Shown here: positions 46,143 to 57,977 of the stretch, piece after piece | Layout of the letters: each line of letters starts with the position of its first letter | Position numbering within the stretch: position 1 is the stretch's first letter | Assembly (NCBI GenBank): GCA_026120185.1 | Contig: JANUWF010002342.1 | Span: 6,185,501 to 6,249,500, forward strand | Length of the DNA: 64,000 nucleotides | Direction of reading: 5' to 3' | Origin: Voacanga thouarsii | Lineage: Eukaryota > Streptophyta > Magnoliopsida > Gentianales > Apocynaceae | Notes under the pieces: generated by a model | Seen by the model: only the letters and a program-made list of their open reading frames with translations | What the model was told of the DNA's origin: nothing | Databases searched by the model: none | Translations under genes and position numbers: made by a program

Positions 46143-47400
46143 CACCAAAAATAATAAGCTTCACAAGCAAAAAGAATCTTAAAAAAAGTGGATTTTTAAC
46201 AATCAATAACTCTTATGACAAAGATATCCTTTTTCTTTTGTGATGGAAATTCAATTTAAGACATTCTAACCAGCTAGACTTTTATAAACTCATGTATTTG
46301 ACTATATAAAATGAAGGCCATCGAAGTTGAATTAAACAACTTTATACTTATTAAATGTGCTTCATCTCATCTCCTAGGTTAGGAATATAAACCAAGTGAT
46401 TCATATAAGTTAGAAATAGTGGACCAACACAAGTTCTATGACTTCTAAACTACTGCAATCATAGGTAGTAAATAAATGATTAGTTTATATGCTTACTTTT
46501 GCAAGGTAATATAATTTCCTAATAAAGATAGATAAATAAAGATTTTTTAGCTTTTGCATTACCCTATTTAGACTCTTATTCGCTTTTATAATAAGGTAAT
46601 GCAAATGCCTAATAAAGATATGTAAATCATGATATTCAACTTTTGCATTAACTTGCTCCATTCTCTCATTATGTTACCCAATCCACATTTATTTAAGCCC
46701 AGAGTAAGAACTAACTAGAAGACCAGAGAATATAAATCAATCAAAATTCCCTACTTATATTTCATCGTAAAGTTCTCATCAATTTCTATGAAACAAAGTG
46801 TCATAAAATGTTTACTAAAATATAAATAAGGTTAATTCAAATTCTCAAAACTTAGTCTATATCATACCCAACATACAAGTTTACCTAAGAATATCTCAGT
46901 TAAGACAAATCTCATATTAAGTTTTCATGTTAAGAGAAAAATAATAGCAATCCCATCGGGGTCAAATATGTTAAAATAAAAAAATTAATTCATTTTTGAT
47001 AAAAGGATTTAAAATACCAAGAATAAGAATAATTCAATGAATACTTTCAAGAAGTAAAGTCTAAACCTCTCCCCTACACATGAATTGGATAATGTCCTGA
47101 TTAGAAATAAATAAACATAGAAATATATCCAAAGGAACTTCATTAAATAATGAAAAGGGAAAAAGGAAAAAAAATGATGCTTCCCAAGTACGTTGAAGCT
47201 GAAATTCCATAGGGTGTTTGAAGGACCAATGGTAGCATGTTCCCAAGTGTTTCCAAAAAATCCTTCCATATCCAAAAAGAAAAAAAAATATCATAAATCA
47301 AATTAAATTAAGTAAAATATGCTTTAAGAAAAAGAATATAATATAAACTATAGTACTCTATAAAAGCTATAGAAATATGTATAATAGAAATGCATAAATA
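46143..47400 (-). other. Non-coding 3' internal region of minus-strand Gypsy element
   Basis: This lies between the last reading frame and the purine tract. It is AT-rich, with no domain recognised; the short open frames at 47009-47294 are Phe-rich and look accidental. Confidence 0.5.
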
Positions 47401-47895
47401 AAATAAAATAAGATAATATAAAATGTCTAAAAAGCTAATGTTGCGGGGGCTATGAGCTACTCGGTCCACTGTCATCATACTATCCAGCAGTTGTGCATCA
47501 AAACCACTGGGGCTAGTAGGTGGAGAAGGATCTCTAGGGGCGACTAGTTGCCAAAGATACCTCATAAATTCCTCTTGAAATTTATTCTTGCACTACAGAC
47601 CCTCAAACAGATCTGTCTGCCTCTGTTGATATTGCCTTATCTCAACCATCTACTAATCCTGCTCCTCATAGCACTTTTCATCCTTTACCCATTTGTTATT
47701 AAGGATATTAGCCTGTTCCTCAAACTATTTGTACTGAGCAACGTATAGGTCATTGATCTAGGTGACATCAGCCTATAGCCTTGCTTGCTTCATCTCAATC
47801 CGACCCAGCACAGATCGCATGTCACCTTAAAAATATGTTGCAGCCGTGGGTTGACCTCTGTTGGGCCTAGGACCCTGAGGTGCATCTGCTACTGG
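47401..47895 (-). pseudogene. Last reading frame of Athila/Tat-like Gypsy element, distal part
   Basis: Minus-strand reading continues from 59276-59450 across the Copia insertion. It gives QxADAPQGPRPNRGQ-like, GDMRSVLGRIEMKQARL-like (about 47825-47780), FEEQANILNNKWVKDEKCYEE (about 47730-47670), VEIRQYQQRQTDLFEGL (about 47650-47600) and FQEEFMRYLWQLVAPRDPS (about 47575-47520). A Gln/Glu-rich coiled-coil tail of this kind is usual for the last frame of Athila-type elements; the clade is inference. It contains several stops. The duplication around the Copia element is ACTGG (47891-47895) and GCTGG (59276-59280). Confidence 0.6.
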
Positions 47896-49697
47896 AGTTG
47901 GAAAGTATGCCCTCAAAGACTATGTATTATGTGTAAACACATTGCAATAAAATGTTTATTCATTCAATTTAGTTTGTTTCTTATATTATTGCATATTTAA
48001 AAGTCTAAGTATGACAAAGTAATGGTCTATATATTGGATCGTTCTTCACAATAAAATATGGATCATGGGTACTTTTAATACAAGTAAAATTGAGTTCTTA
48101 GTTGTTTGATGGAATTGGACATTTCGTTAAGGTAAGATTATTATGCCATGATTTCCAATACGAAATGTTTTACCTTAAATCAGTGAGTAGTTCACTCACA
48201 TCATTGGTATAAGCATATTTCGAATATGTAGAACTGGATCTGTAGTAGTGGTCTCTCTTAAAGTACTATAACTATAGAGACCAGACTATTACTGCTACAG
48301 TGAGGACGGATACCTTCATACTTGAGTATGAGTTGGTGGTCTGGCAAAGCTATGGTTTTATACTTTGATGTATGTTGGGTGAGATTTCTTTTGTGAGATC
48401 AATATTCTTGTACATTGGCTGTATTACTCTAGTTAGTTAAGATGAACTCATACAATAGAGTTTCTGTACTTCATTTAGTAAGGTTAAATCACCTCCCTTG
48501 TGATTGTCCACAAAAATCTAATGATCCAAGGCCCTGGGAACATAACTTTAGAATGTGTGCTTTTGGGTAGATTCAAATGATAAACAAGTACATTCAAGTG
48601 AGTCATGGATTATGAGACTAGAGATCTAAGAATGATAGATATCTTTGAGATGACTGTTAGTACATTTATCTTGTCTCATTGATGGGTGTTACATAGAGGG
48701 GTATTTCTGTCATTTCACCTGTAGGTCGAAGCATAGGTTGGAGACATTGCTTAAACAATATTAAATGTGTGCTTTTGGGTAGTTTTCAATGATAAACAAG
48801 TACATTCAAGTGAGTCATGGATTATCAGACTAGATATCTTTGAGATGGCTGTTAGTACATTTATCTTGTTTCATTGATGGATGTTATATAGAGGGGTATT
48901 TCTGTCATTTCACCTGTAGGTCGAAGCATAGGTCGGAGACATTGCTTAAACAATATTATTCTTGGGTTAATATTTTCACATAGTGATAAATAGCAATATT
49001 TAAAATGATAAAATGCGGCTATTTAGTAGTAAGGGAATTTTGGTCATTTTAGTAGCCATGAGTAATATGTTTCTTGGTCCCCAGAGTAGCTCGATTTACC
49101 GTAGCATTATTTGTGCACAATCTGGGCTTAAAAGATAATTAATTAATTAAGTAGATTAGACTAGTCTTGGATTGATTTTTGAGCACAGCACCTAGCCCAT
49201 TAGGGCTCCATGTATTTCGGCCATTATGGCTTGAGAAAGCCCTAGGCTGGCCGAATATAGGGAGAAGAAGAGAAGAAAAAAAAAATGGCGACGTTCTTTT
49301 GAGTTCTCTTCTCTCTGGTGTGTGCCGTCACCTTTCATTCCTTTTTGATTTTTCATCCTTTCTCTTCCCTCTCTATAGTAGAGTGTGTTTTGATTATCCA
49401 AAATGAGCTCTCGCCAAGCTAATGCTAAGAGTAAGGTAGAGTTATACTCTAGAAGATGAAGAGAGGTAGCTTGGAGACACATAATGTGTAGGTGTAGAAG
49501 ATTGGCGGGGGTTCTAGTTGAACAGTAGGCACCTCCTTCTTTCCCACCAATGCAAGAAGAAGTTCCAGTGTAACCTGTCCATGCGTTGGTTAATCCGCGA
49601 CCAACAAAGAAAAGTAAGTACCCTCTCCTAGATGTGGTTGGAAAAACTGAAAAAATTTACGTTGTGTTTTCTTTGATAGTTTTTCGCAATTCCGTCA
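47896..49697 (+). repeat. 5' LTR of the Copia element
   Basis: It starts AGTTGGAAAGTATGCCCTC (TG changed to AG) and ends CAATTCCGTCA, 1802 bp. It contains a ~212-bp tandem duplication (48553-48957) absent from the 3' LTR, which explains why the latter is about 210 bp shorter (1591 bp without insertion). Confidence 0.85.
48553..48957 (+). repeat. ~212-bp tandem duplication inside the 5' LTR
   Basis: AATGTGTGCTTTTGGGTAG begins at 48553 and again at 48764. Both copies run through GGGGTATTTCTGTCATTTC to GACATTGCTTAAACAATATT. The second copy has a short internal deletion (after GACTAGA). Confidence 0.9.
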
Positions 49698-49699
49698 AG

Positions 49700-49714
49700 T
49701 AGTATCAGAGCTAC
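49700..49714 (+). other. Primer binding site (initiator Met-tRNA type)
   Basis: TAGTATCAGAGCTAC, two bases after the 5' LTR, matches TGGTATCAGAGC with one change. Confidence 0.82.
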
Positions 49715-51324
49715 AATTTTCATCTAGGAACATATACTAGGGTTAAAATTGAAAAAATGTGGTTCTTTCACTATTAAAAAATGAATCTTTTCTGATTTCA
49801 TGTGATCCCTCATATATTGGTTTCTAGAGTTCATGTACGCCTCGTGGTTAGAGGCATAGGATTATGTATTCTAGTAGTTTTCCTTTTCTAGTTTTTAGTA
49901 GATTCGATGTACGCCATGTGGTTGGAGGTATAGGTATTTGTAAAGGCATGTTTTTATGCTTGGTTTTGTGTTTCTGTATGTTCTTTTAATCTGTAAATTT
50001 TGAAGACTGGAAGAATGTGATTATTGGAATTGTTGAGGGTGAAAAGTGGCTGAAAAGTTGGATTTTTTCTAGAAATCGGTGAACTCCAGAGCTAACTCGG
50101 CGCTAGGTGGGCAGATCGGACCAGGCGCCAAGTCCATTCTGCCCAGTTGGACTTTGTGGAGAAACATATTGGACCTAACGCCAGGTGGGCCTAATGGACC
50201 AACCACCAGGTCCATTCTACCCAGAGGCAGTTGTGCGCAAATTGTCCAAGAAATAGGAGAGCACTGCTGAAGTTTTGTTTCTCAGCTTTCCTTGATGTAA
50301 TCATATTTTGAAATAATTGTATGATGTTAATTTTCTGTAATAGTTTTATTTATCTATAGATGAATAGTTTACATGGAAATGAATAGTAAATGATGGAACC
50401 ATCTTAGGATTAAACAAGATCATTAATTTTTTAATTCATGATGTTTAATCCATTATTTGGTCGCTTAGGAATAAATGAATAGTTTGAGCATAAAAAAGTT
50501 TACTTTTTGGTATCATGCTTATTTTGTTTTTGTGATCAAATACACAAGTTTTTGTGAGACCAAATTCTCACTAGATAGGACACTTTTTGATAAAATGTTT
50601 TAATCTAAGAATCTGTAAAAATAAAATAGTTCATGGTTTATTCTCTTAAAGGTTTTAATCCTTAACATAGAGAATAATGTTGAACTTAAGGTTATTTAAT
50701 AAAGTTTTTACTTGGTCATTAGCTTAGAATAGTAAAATAAATTCGTAGTTTGTTCTCTTAAAAGATTTAATCATTGACATAGAGAATAATGTTGAATTTT
50801 AGATTTTTACTAAAGTTAATGAAACTATAAGATTATAGAAAATGTTTTTGGGCTGAAAACTCTATTCTCAAAAAAAAAAAAAAAAAAAAAATTAGTGGGA
50901 GAGGAGTTCCAACAATCCCATGGCTTCCATCACAACTCTCATTAGAGATAGTAGATTTTCTCGTGTCATTCTGAGCATGACCTCCTATAGGATGGATTTT
51001 CACAAGTATCTAGAACTAATGAAAGAGTAAAATCAAAAGCCTAGGATATTTGTTAGGATTGACCAATCTACGTTACAGCTTTTTAGCACTAGATTGCCCG
51101 TAGGTAATGTGAATTAGTGGCCATTCTATTGGTGGAACTTGTTCTAGACCATTACCTATTTTAGGAAGTTTTGATTCGTGATGGTTATACACTTAACTTA
51201 GGATACTATTAACTTTCCTACGAAGCTATGTTAGCTTTTCTAAAAGCTAAACTATTTATAATACAGATAACGGTTTTAAGAGTTATCTATTATCAAAGAA
51301 ATAATATAAAGTATGTGCATTTTT
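49715..51324 (+). other. Copia leader without recognisable gag
   Basis: Repeats of CGATGTACGCC..GTGGTTGGAGG(T/C)ATAGG at about 49830 and 49908, palindromic CCAGGCGCCAAGTCC words at 50085-50225, and two AATAATGTTGAA..-type repeats (about 50630-50700 and 50745-50800) are present, then a poly-A tract at 50870. No gag domain or zinc knuckle is seen. A short ATG frame at about 50925 does not resemble gag. Confidence 0.55.
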
Positions 51325-51494
51325 TGTAATACCCTGCATTTTACCTTTGATCGACTATTACTTGTAATATGATAAGGATTTATATCAATAGCCAGAATAA
51401 AAGTTGATCAGTGTAATGAGATGAATATTTTAGTTTGATAATATTTGGTCAGAACCTAGTAATTATTGGATTTGTTCTACCTGTGCCCTAAATT
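51325..51494 (+). mobile_element. 170-bp scrap of an LTR A/B-type LTR
   Basis: TGTAATACCCTGCATTTTAC, then CTTGTAATATGATAAGGATT, ATAGCCAGAATAAAAGTTGATC and GATGAATATTTTAGTTTGATA, match the first ~170 bp of LTR B at 5122-5295 in order. It stops at CCCTAAATTG, where Copia coding resumes. Confidence 0.85.
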
Positions 51495-51509
51495 GTTTCT
51501 TTCTATTCT

Positions 51510-52260
51510 AGTGTTTCCATCAGTAGAGATGGTAATTTAATTTGTATAGGAAACATGTATGGGAATATTTTTTATATACATCCTATTCGAAATCAAGTAT
51601 ACAGTTTTCAAATTGAACCTGATAATAAAAAAAGAAATGCTATATCAAATGACTCGTATTTGTGGCATCTAAGATTGGGACATATAAATCCCAATCGGAT
51701 TCAGAGGCTAATCTATGATGGGTTTTTAGGTTTATTAAGATTGGAAGAATATTCTTAGTGTGAATCTTACCTTAAGGGTAATATGACCAAAAAATACTTT
51801 ACCAAAAAGGCAGATAGAGTCATGGAAATACTAGCACTAATTCATACGGATGTTTGTGGTTCGACGACTACACTAGTTAGAGAAGGGTACGAATACTTCA
51901 TCACTTTCACATATGATCACACCCGTTTTGATTATATTTATCTGATGAGGCGCAAGTCTGACTCTTTTAATAAATTTAAGCAGTTTAAGGCTGAAGTAGA
52001 GCGTCAAATAGGTAAATTAATTAAAACATTGAGATCGGATCGTGGTAGAGAGTACCTCTTCGGTGAGTTTATGGATTACTTGGTATATCACAACATAATA
52101 TCTCAGCTAACTGTGCCTGGAACTCTCCAATAGAATGGAGTAGCTGAGAAAAGAAATAGAACTTTGATGGAAATGGTCAGAAATATGATAAGTCATGCGT
52201 CTCTTCCTATTTCTTTTTAAGGGGTATGCCTTAGAAATAGTGACATATATTTTGAATGTG
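51510..52260 (+). pseudogene. Copia GAG-pre-integrase and integrase remnant
   Basis: This encodes the integrase that would insert Copia cDNA. Visible blocks: YLWHLRLGHINPNRIQRL (about 51657-51710, the His residues of the HHCC finger), CESYLKGNMTKKYF (about 51760-51800, second Cys pair partly lost), LIHTDVCG (51840, first catalytic Asp), YEYFITFTYDHTRFDYIYLM (51890-51950), IKTLRSDRGREYL (52020-52060, second catalytic Asp), and NGVAEKRNRTLMEMVRNM (about 52135-52190, catalytic Glu). A stop lies at 51758 and another near 52132, just before the Glu block. Confidence 0.88.
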
Positions 52261-53720
52261 GTACTTTCCAAATTAGTACCTAGGATACCTTACGAGATGT
52301 GAACTGGACAAAAGCCCAGTCTAAACCATCTTAAGATATGAAGTTGTCCAACTTATATGCTAACAAAAAGAAGTAAGCTGGAACCAAGATCAGAGTTGTG
52401 CTATTTCGTTAGGTATCCAAAAGGAATAAGAAGTGGATATTTCTATCATCCTCAAGAGCATAAAGTACTTGTTAGTACTAATGCTAGATATTTAGAGGAT
52501 GAACAAGTTACATCTATCACAGGTTCAAGCAGAATATAGTTAGAAGAGAAGTTGGTTACTGATTCAACTTTAGGTACTTCAACACCCCTGATCTAGTAAC
52601 CAATGGAAACGCTATCAGATATTCCTATACAAACTGAGTCTCATCATAGTAGGAGGACCACAAGAGTTCTAGAAAAGTAGACCAGAGAGATTTATGATCT
52701 AGTCTTTGATCATCAGGAACAAGATCCCATTAGATACGAGGAGGCTATTATTGATACTGATGTAGACAAATGGCAGCTAGCCATGAATGTTGAGATTGAG
52801 TCTATGTACCTCAATCAAGTCTGAGATCTTGTCATTGTACTTGATGGGATAAAACCTATCAGGTGTAAGTAGGTATACAAAAGGAAGAGAGGTGGGGATG
52901 GAAATGTTGAAACCTATAAATTAAGACTGGTTATTAAAGATTATACTTAGAAAGAAGTGATCGATTATGAGGAAACTTTTTCACTAGTAGCTATACTTAA
53001 GTCTATCCAAATTCTCTTAGCCATCGCATGTCACTATGACTATGAGATATGGCAGATGGATGTCAAGACGGTCTTCTTAAATGGCTATCTTAGCGAATAT
53101 ATCTATATGTCTCATCTAGAAGGTTTTATTGTTAAAGTTCAAGAATAAATGGTTTATAAGTTTAAGAAGTCCATCTATGGACTTAAGCAAGCTTCATGGG
53201 CATAGAACATATATTTTGATGAAACCGTGAAAGCTTATGATTTCATTCAAAATGTGGATGAACCATATATGTATAGAAAATCAGGCAGTGATAGAGTGAT
53301 TTTCTTAGTACTTTAATGCTGATGACATTCTACTCATTGGAAATGATGTAAGGACATTGTCATCCGTTAAGGTTTAGCTATCTAGTCAATTTAGCATGAA
53401 AGACATGGGAGAACCTAGTTACATTCTAGGCATTAAGCTTCTTAGAGATACGAATTAAAGAATGTTAGGTTTATCCCAATCTGCTTACATTGACAAGATA
53501 TTGGTTAAGTATAGCATGGATCAATGTAAATGGGCTATTATACCCTTTAGACATGGATTATCCTTATCTTCTAAGCAGTGTCTTTAGATACAGGAAAACA
53601 AGCAAAAATGAGCAAGATCCCTTATGCTTGGACTGTGAGAAGTTTCATGTATGTTATGCTTTGTACTAGGACAGATATCTGCTTTGCAATAAGCATGATT
53701 AGTAGATATCAGTCAAACCT
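52261..53720 (+). pseudogene. Copia linker and reverse transcriptase remnant
   Basis: RT landmarks: DYEETFSLVAILKSIQILLAIA (52960-53025), YEIWQMDVKTVFLNGYL (53040-53090), YKFKKSIYGLKQASWA (53157-53205), the catalytic block as FNADDILLIGND (about 53313-53347, YVDD changed), SSQFSMKDMGEPSYILGIKLLRD (53383-53450) and LGLSQSAYIDKILVKYSM (53466-53518). Stops and frameshifts occur around 53150, 53316 and 53458. The N-terminal linker (52261-52950) includes HFRIWGC-like decay and a Glu-rich stretch. Confidence 0.87.
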
Positions 53721-54319
53721 AATGGATCTTAGTGGCAAGCCATAAAGTATATACTCAAATATCTTAAGGAAATGAGAGATTACATGCTTGTATATCGTAC
53801 TGATGATTTGGTTCCTTCTGGTTACACAGACTCAGACTTCCAGTCATATATAGATGAAAGAAAATTTACTAGTGAATATGTCTTCACTTTATCTGGAGGA
53901 GCTATTTCATGGAAAAGTATCAAGGAATCTTACATTGCTAATTCTACCATGGAAGCTGAGTACGTTGTAGCTTTAGAAGCTTTTAAAGAAGTTGTGTAGC
54001 TCCAGAAGTTCCTCATAGAACTTGGAGTAGTACCACACATAGATAGGCCTGTCACCATTTATCATGATAACTTTGGAGTAGTGTTACAATGTAAGGAACC
54101 TCGAAACCATAGGAAGGGCAAGCACATAGAGAGGAAGTATTACCTCATCCCGGAGTTCATTGAGAAACGGGAGATTGTGGTCAATTAGATTTTCTCTATC
54201 AATAATTTGGAGGATCCTTTTATCAAACTTTTAACAGAAAAGGTGTTTCGCAGACATTTAAATGTCATAGGGGTAGGCACATATGGACTTTCTTAGTCTT
54301 TGTAGTGCACGTAGGAGAT
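53721..54319 (+). pseudogene. Copia RNase H remnant and 3' untranslated end
   Basis: GYTDSDFQS..TSEYVFTLSGGAISWKS (53820-53925), STMEAEYVVALEAFKEVV (53944-53998), LQKFLIELGVV, IYHDNFGVVLQCKEPRNHRKGKHIERKYY (54057-54143) and EDPFIKLLTEKVF (54210-54250) are the standard order of Copia RNase H. This would remove template RNA during copying. A TAG after VV replaces the usual Trp codon. The end GGTAGGCACATATGGAC..GTAGGAGAT leads to the 3' LTR at 54320. Confidence 0.87.
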
Positions 54320-54617
54320 TGTTGGAAATTATACCCTCAAAGACTATGTATTCTGTGTAAACATATTGTAATAAAATATTTATTTATTCAATTTAGTTTG
54401 TTTCTTATATTATTGCACATTTAAAGGTCCAAGTATGATAAAGTAATGGTCTATATGTTAGGTTGTTCTTTACAGTAAGATATGGACCATGGGTACTTGT
54501 CATACAAGTAAAATTGAGCTCTTAGTCGTTTGATGGAATTGAGCATTTCATCAAGGTAAGACTATTATGCCATGATTTCTAATAAGGAATGGTTTACCTT
54601 GAATTAGTAAGTAGTTC

Positions 54618-57600
54618 TATAATACCCCGCCCAAAACCACCTTTGACCTATGGGGAAAAAGTCATGCATTGTATAGCATTTCGCATTTCATGTGTTATCT
54701 TAAAATTACTCTTGCATGGGTGCATGTGATTTTTAAGGTTGCTCTTGCATTTAATTTATTTGATGAGAAATAATTGTGTTGTTGCATTAATTGAAAAATT
54801 ATCTTAGGTGAAATTTAGTAGAGGAGATGGAGGGATGAGAATTAGGGTGAAAAGAATTTCCTAGAGAAATATTATCATCGAAGTTGATTTGGAATAGCGG
54901 TTAAGTTTGGTAATTATCCTTTGGAGACCTGAGTTCGAATCTTACCTCTTACAAATCTTAGCTTTTCTTTTTGAATTCTTTTCCCTTGATTTCTTCATAC
55001 TTGGCCGAAAATCACAGCTTTCTTTTTAAATTTTCAGCGCCATCTTCTTAGGAGATAAGTCTCCATAATTATTTCCTAAATTCAAGGACTTTTAAGAAGG
55101 ATAAAGAATAATTTTATTTTCAGCTTTTATCCTTTTTGATTTTCGAAAATTCTAGCTAGAGTAATTAAATTTCAGCTTGATTTTAATTTATCAGATTTTA
55201 CAATTGATAGCTGGAATTAAATTGTTATTTTTCTAGTTAAATATCTTAGTGATTTTGATCGTGGAACCTTAGCTGAAAATCTGGAAATTTTTCCAGCTTA
55301 GTGCCGCCACATTTGAAGAAGTTCTAGCTTAACACAAATTCTACCAATACTAGGAAATCTTATCCTAAATCCTCTTGCAAATCAGGCTTTATCCTAATCC
55401 TAAACAAACCAGATTTTTAGTTCTTCTTATCTTGCAATTTCGGTCAGCTTTGTGCATGCACAAGCTACACGAAAAACTTGCAATCCTAAGGGCAATCAAA
55501 CTCTTCAAGACCTAGCTCAAATCACCTAGAACAACTCTCACTAAATCAGATTACTTTAGCTACACAATTAAGAATTTTTATCCACTAAAATTCCAGAATT
55601 TCGGCCAGCTTGTGCACAGGAATTTCGGCTAGCTTTGCTCAGTGCAATGCACGAAATTCTGCACTTCAAACCCTACTAAAACTCCTTATTGAATTAGCCA
55701 ATTACAACGCCTAAGGCACTCATTATTCCCTCTCTAAATTGCAGACAGAATAGCAGCCAAAATAGTCCAGAAAATCCTCTCTTTTGCTCTCAGATTTCGC
55801 ACAGCAAAGCACTCCTCTTTCACACAGAATTTTAGTTGTCAAATTCACACAAACTCTTTCTTGTTTTGGCCAAGAAACCTGAACACACACAACCCTTCCC
55901 TTGTGCAGTTTTCGGCCAGTTTAGGGAAGCAACTCCAAACTGTTTTTTCTACTCTCAACTCCTCTCAATTTCAGCAGCAATAAAAGTGCAGCAAGTTGCA
56001 ATTTTCTGCCATTGCTGCCAAAGAAACCTAGAGCCATTAGGAGTCATTCTTAGCATCACCTTCTAACCCTAAATCAAACTCCTCTAACCCTAAATCACAG
56101 CAGCCGCCTATTACAACCTTACTACACGAAAAAAATTCCAGCAAATCTCCTCTGCAATTTTCGAAAACTCAAGAGCAATCCTAGGCCAAGAAACCGAGCA
56201 TTCCCTAAGGTAAGCAAAAGACCACTCAACCTCTTGATTCTTTTCTCTATTGGTTCTTCTCTTTTCCTTCCCTTGAATCACGCCACATAGAGGCTGGTTT
56301 CATCTTCTTTCTCAATTTTTGATCAAGCGGAAAAAAAGAAGATGGAAGACAGCTTTCTCTCATTCTCAAGCGAACTCATGATGATCACCATAGGAGTATC
56401 GAGACCTTGTTAAACCGGTGGTTGTAAGGTAAGGGGATTCTTACCCTTGATGTCAAAATTAAGGTTTAATACGATTGATGATGTCTATAGAAGTATGATA
56501 ACATGATGTATGCACTTAGTTGGGATAGATGAATATTTTGAGTCGAGTAATTAATTAAGCATATTCGATGGATAGCAATGCTATGTTTTATTGTGATAAT
56601 GATGGATGTGAATTGTGATGGTCAAGTCAAGATCTTTTTGATATATTATTCATGTATTTGATGGATATATGGTCATAGTGTATGTACTTTGAGGATTAAG
56701 TGGTTTATTTGAAGCTAGATAAGGGATCATGATTTGTTATAGGAATAAATGAGTTTAATGCATGCTTGAGTCGATTGAGATTCTGATCATGATATTATGT
56801 GATTCTAAATCAGGAGGGTATTTGAAGGAAGTGAGCTGTGATTTTATCTTGTTTATCTAAGGCATATCAGGTAAGTCCTTGCATAAACCCTTTTGTTAAA
56901 TGCTTATGGTGGCAAGTCGATTGTTGTGAAGCTTTGTAAAGTTATTATTGTACTATGATTATTTGGGTTGTAACGTGGATGTTTATGCTCTAAATGGTTT
57001 TGTTAAACCAATGCTTTTATCAAGAACTATTCTTTCTTTTAAATATTTTAGAAAACTCTTTTCCCAAGAAAATCACGTTTTACAAAGCCAAAGTATGGAC
57101 TTATTATTGTGAATCTGGAATTGACGGATATGTTCGTTGAGTATTCAATAAGGGTAGGCTAACAATACTAGTCTTGGAAGGCGTGAGTGAGTCTTCTGGC
57201 AGGCGGCCACCTCTAGAAGATAAACTCCACTTGAAAAGGCGACAGTATTGGTTGGTCAGGCCGGTCCGAGCTAACATTTGTACCTGGTAAGGTATTATTT
57301 ATTTTCCCGACATGGACACCCAGATGGTTTTGTTGGGTGAAGAGAAGGAGGAGTATCTCACCCGGTGGGCTGTACATTCACCTTTGATCAGAACGCCCAA
57401 AGTGTGGTAATCTGATCCTAGCAAGGTGCACAAAGTGTGGTGCCTTGACCGTTTCCTTATCATGGGGCACAAAGTGTGGCGCCATGACTACTTTACTCGA
57501 GTGGATGATTTATTTTGTTCAAAGTGTGATAATGGAAAAACTCCACTCCTTGCAAAGGGAAAATTATTTATGACTTGCCAAATATTTCTACAAATGTTTT

Positions 57601-57977
57601 CACTATGCATACACGAACTGTTCAAAGTACCTTGTGCACACACAGAACTTACTGAGATTTAATCTCATACTGTTTTATATCATGTTTTCAGGAGATTGAT
57701 TATGCTGAGCAAGCGGGATGTGAAATAGTTGAAGCTTTTGTTATTTTCCATTATGTTTTGAGAGACAATTGTTGTTTTATGTTTCTGGATCAGATGATTA
57801 CTTTTATTTAGTTTTGCTCTAGTTTTGAGCCTGATGTAATAAGAGTTTTCTTTTATTTATCTAAGTTTGATTTCTTGGGTTTGCCTTTATATTATGTACC
57901 TAATTTTAAAGACTCGTTGTCCTCGGGACGGGGCGACATCCCCGCCCTTTTTAGGGCATGTAGTAGGGGGTGTTACA
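54618..57977 (+). mobile_element. Solo LTR G (Gypsy, 3.36 kb), in Copia 3' LTR
   Basis: It starts TATAATACCCCGCCC (TG changed to TA) and ends GGGGGTGTTACA. A perfect 5-bp duplication AGTTC lies at 54613-54617 and 57978-57982, and joining the flanks restores the Copia LTR. Its end (GACGGGGCGACATCCCCGCCC, ..AGTAGGGGGTG) is the plus-strand form of the end of LTR D. It carries CACAAAGTGTGGTGCC repeats (57398-57535). The 55836-56066 and 57426-57662 open frames show no known domain and are taken as chance. Confidence 0.88.
54895..54968 (+). other. tRNA-like Pol III module in LTR G
   Basis: An A-box-like TAGCGGTTAAG (54895-54905) is followed after 25 bases by a B-box-like GAGTTCGAATC (54931-54941). 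T-runs (CTTTTCTTTTTG) follow from about 54963. The B box fits RGTTCRANYYC. It is 278 bases from the LTR start, close to the place of the module in LTR D on that LTR's own strand. No full cloverleaf is visible. Confidence 0.52.

Noticed and set aside
47009..47294. Two Phe-rich minus-strand open frames
   Set aside because: Low-complexity, overlapping each other in different frames; no known domain.
49179..49482. Overlapping 75- and 96-codon open frames
   Set aside because: They lie within the Copia 5' LTR; the corresponding part of the 3' LTR (58780-59060) has different interruptions.
55836..57662. Two 76-78 codon open frames
   Set aside because: Both are inside solo LTR G; no domain and no counterpart open frame in LTR D.
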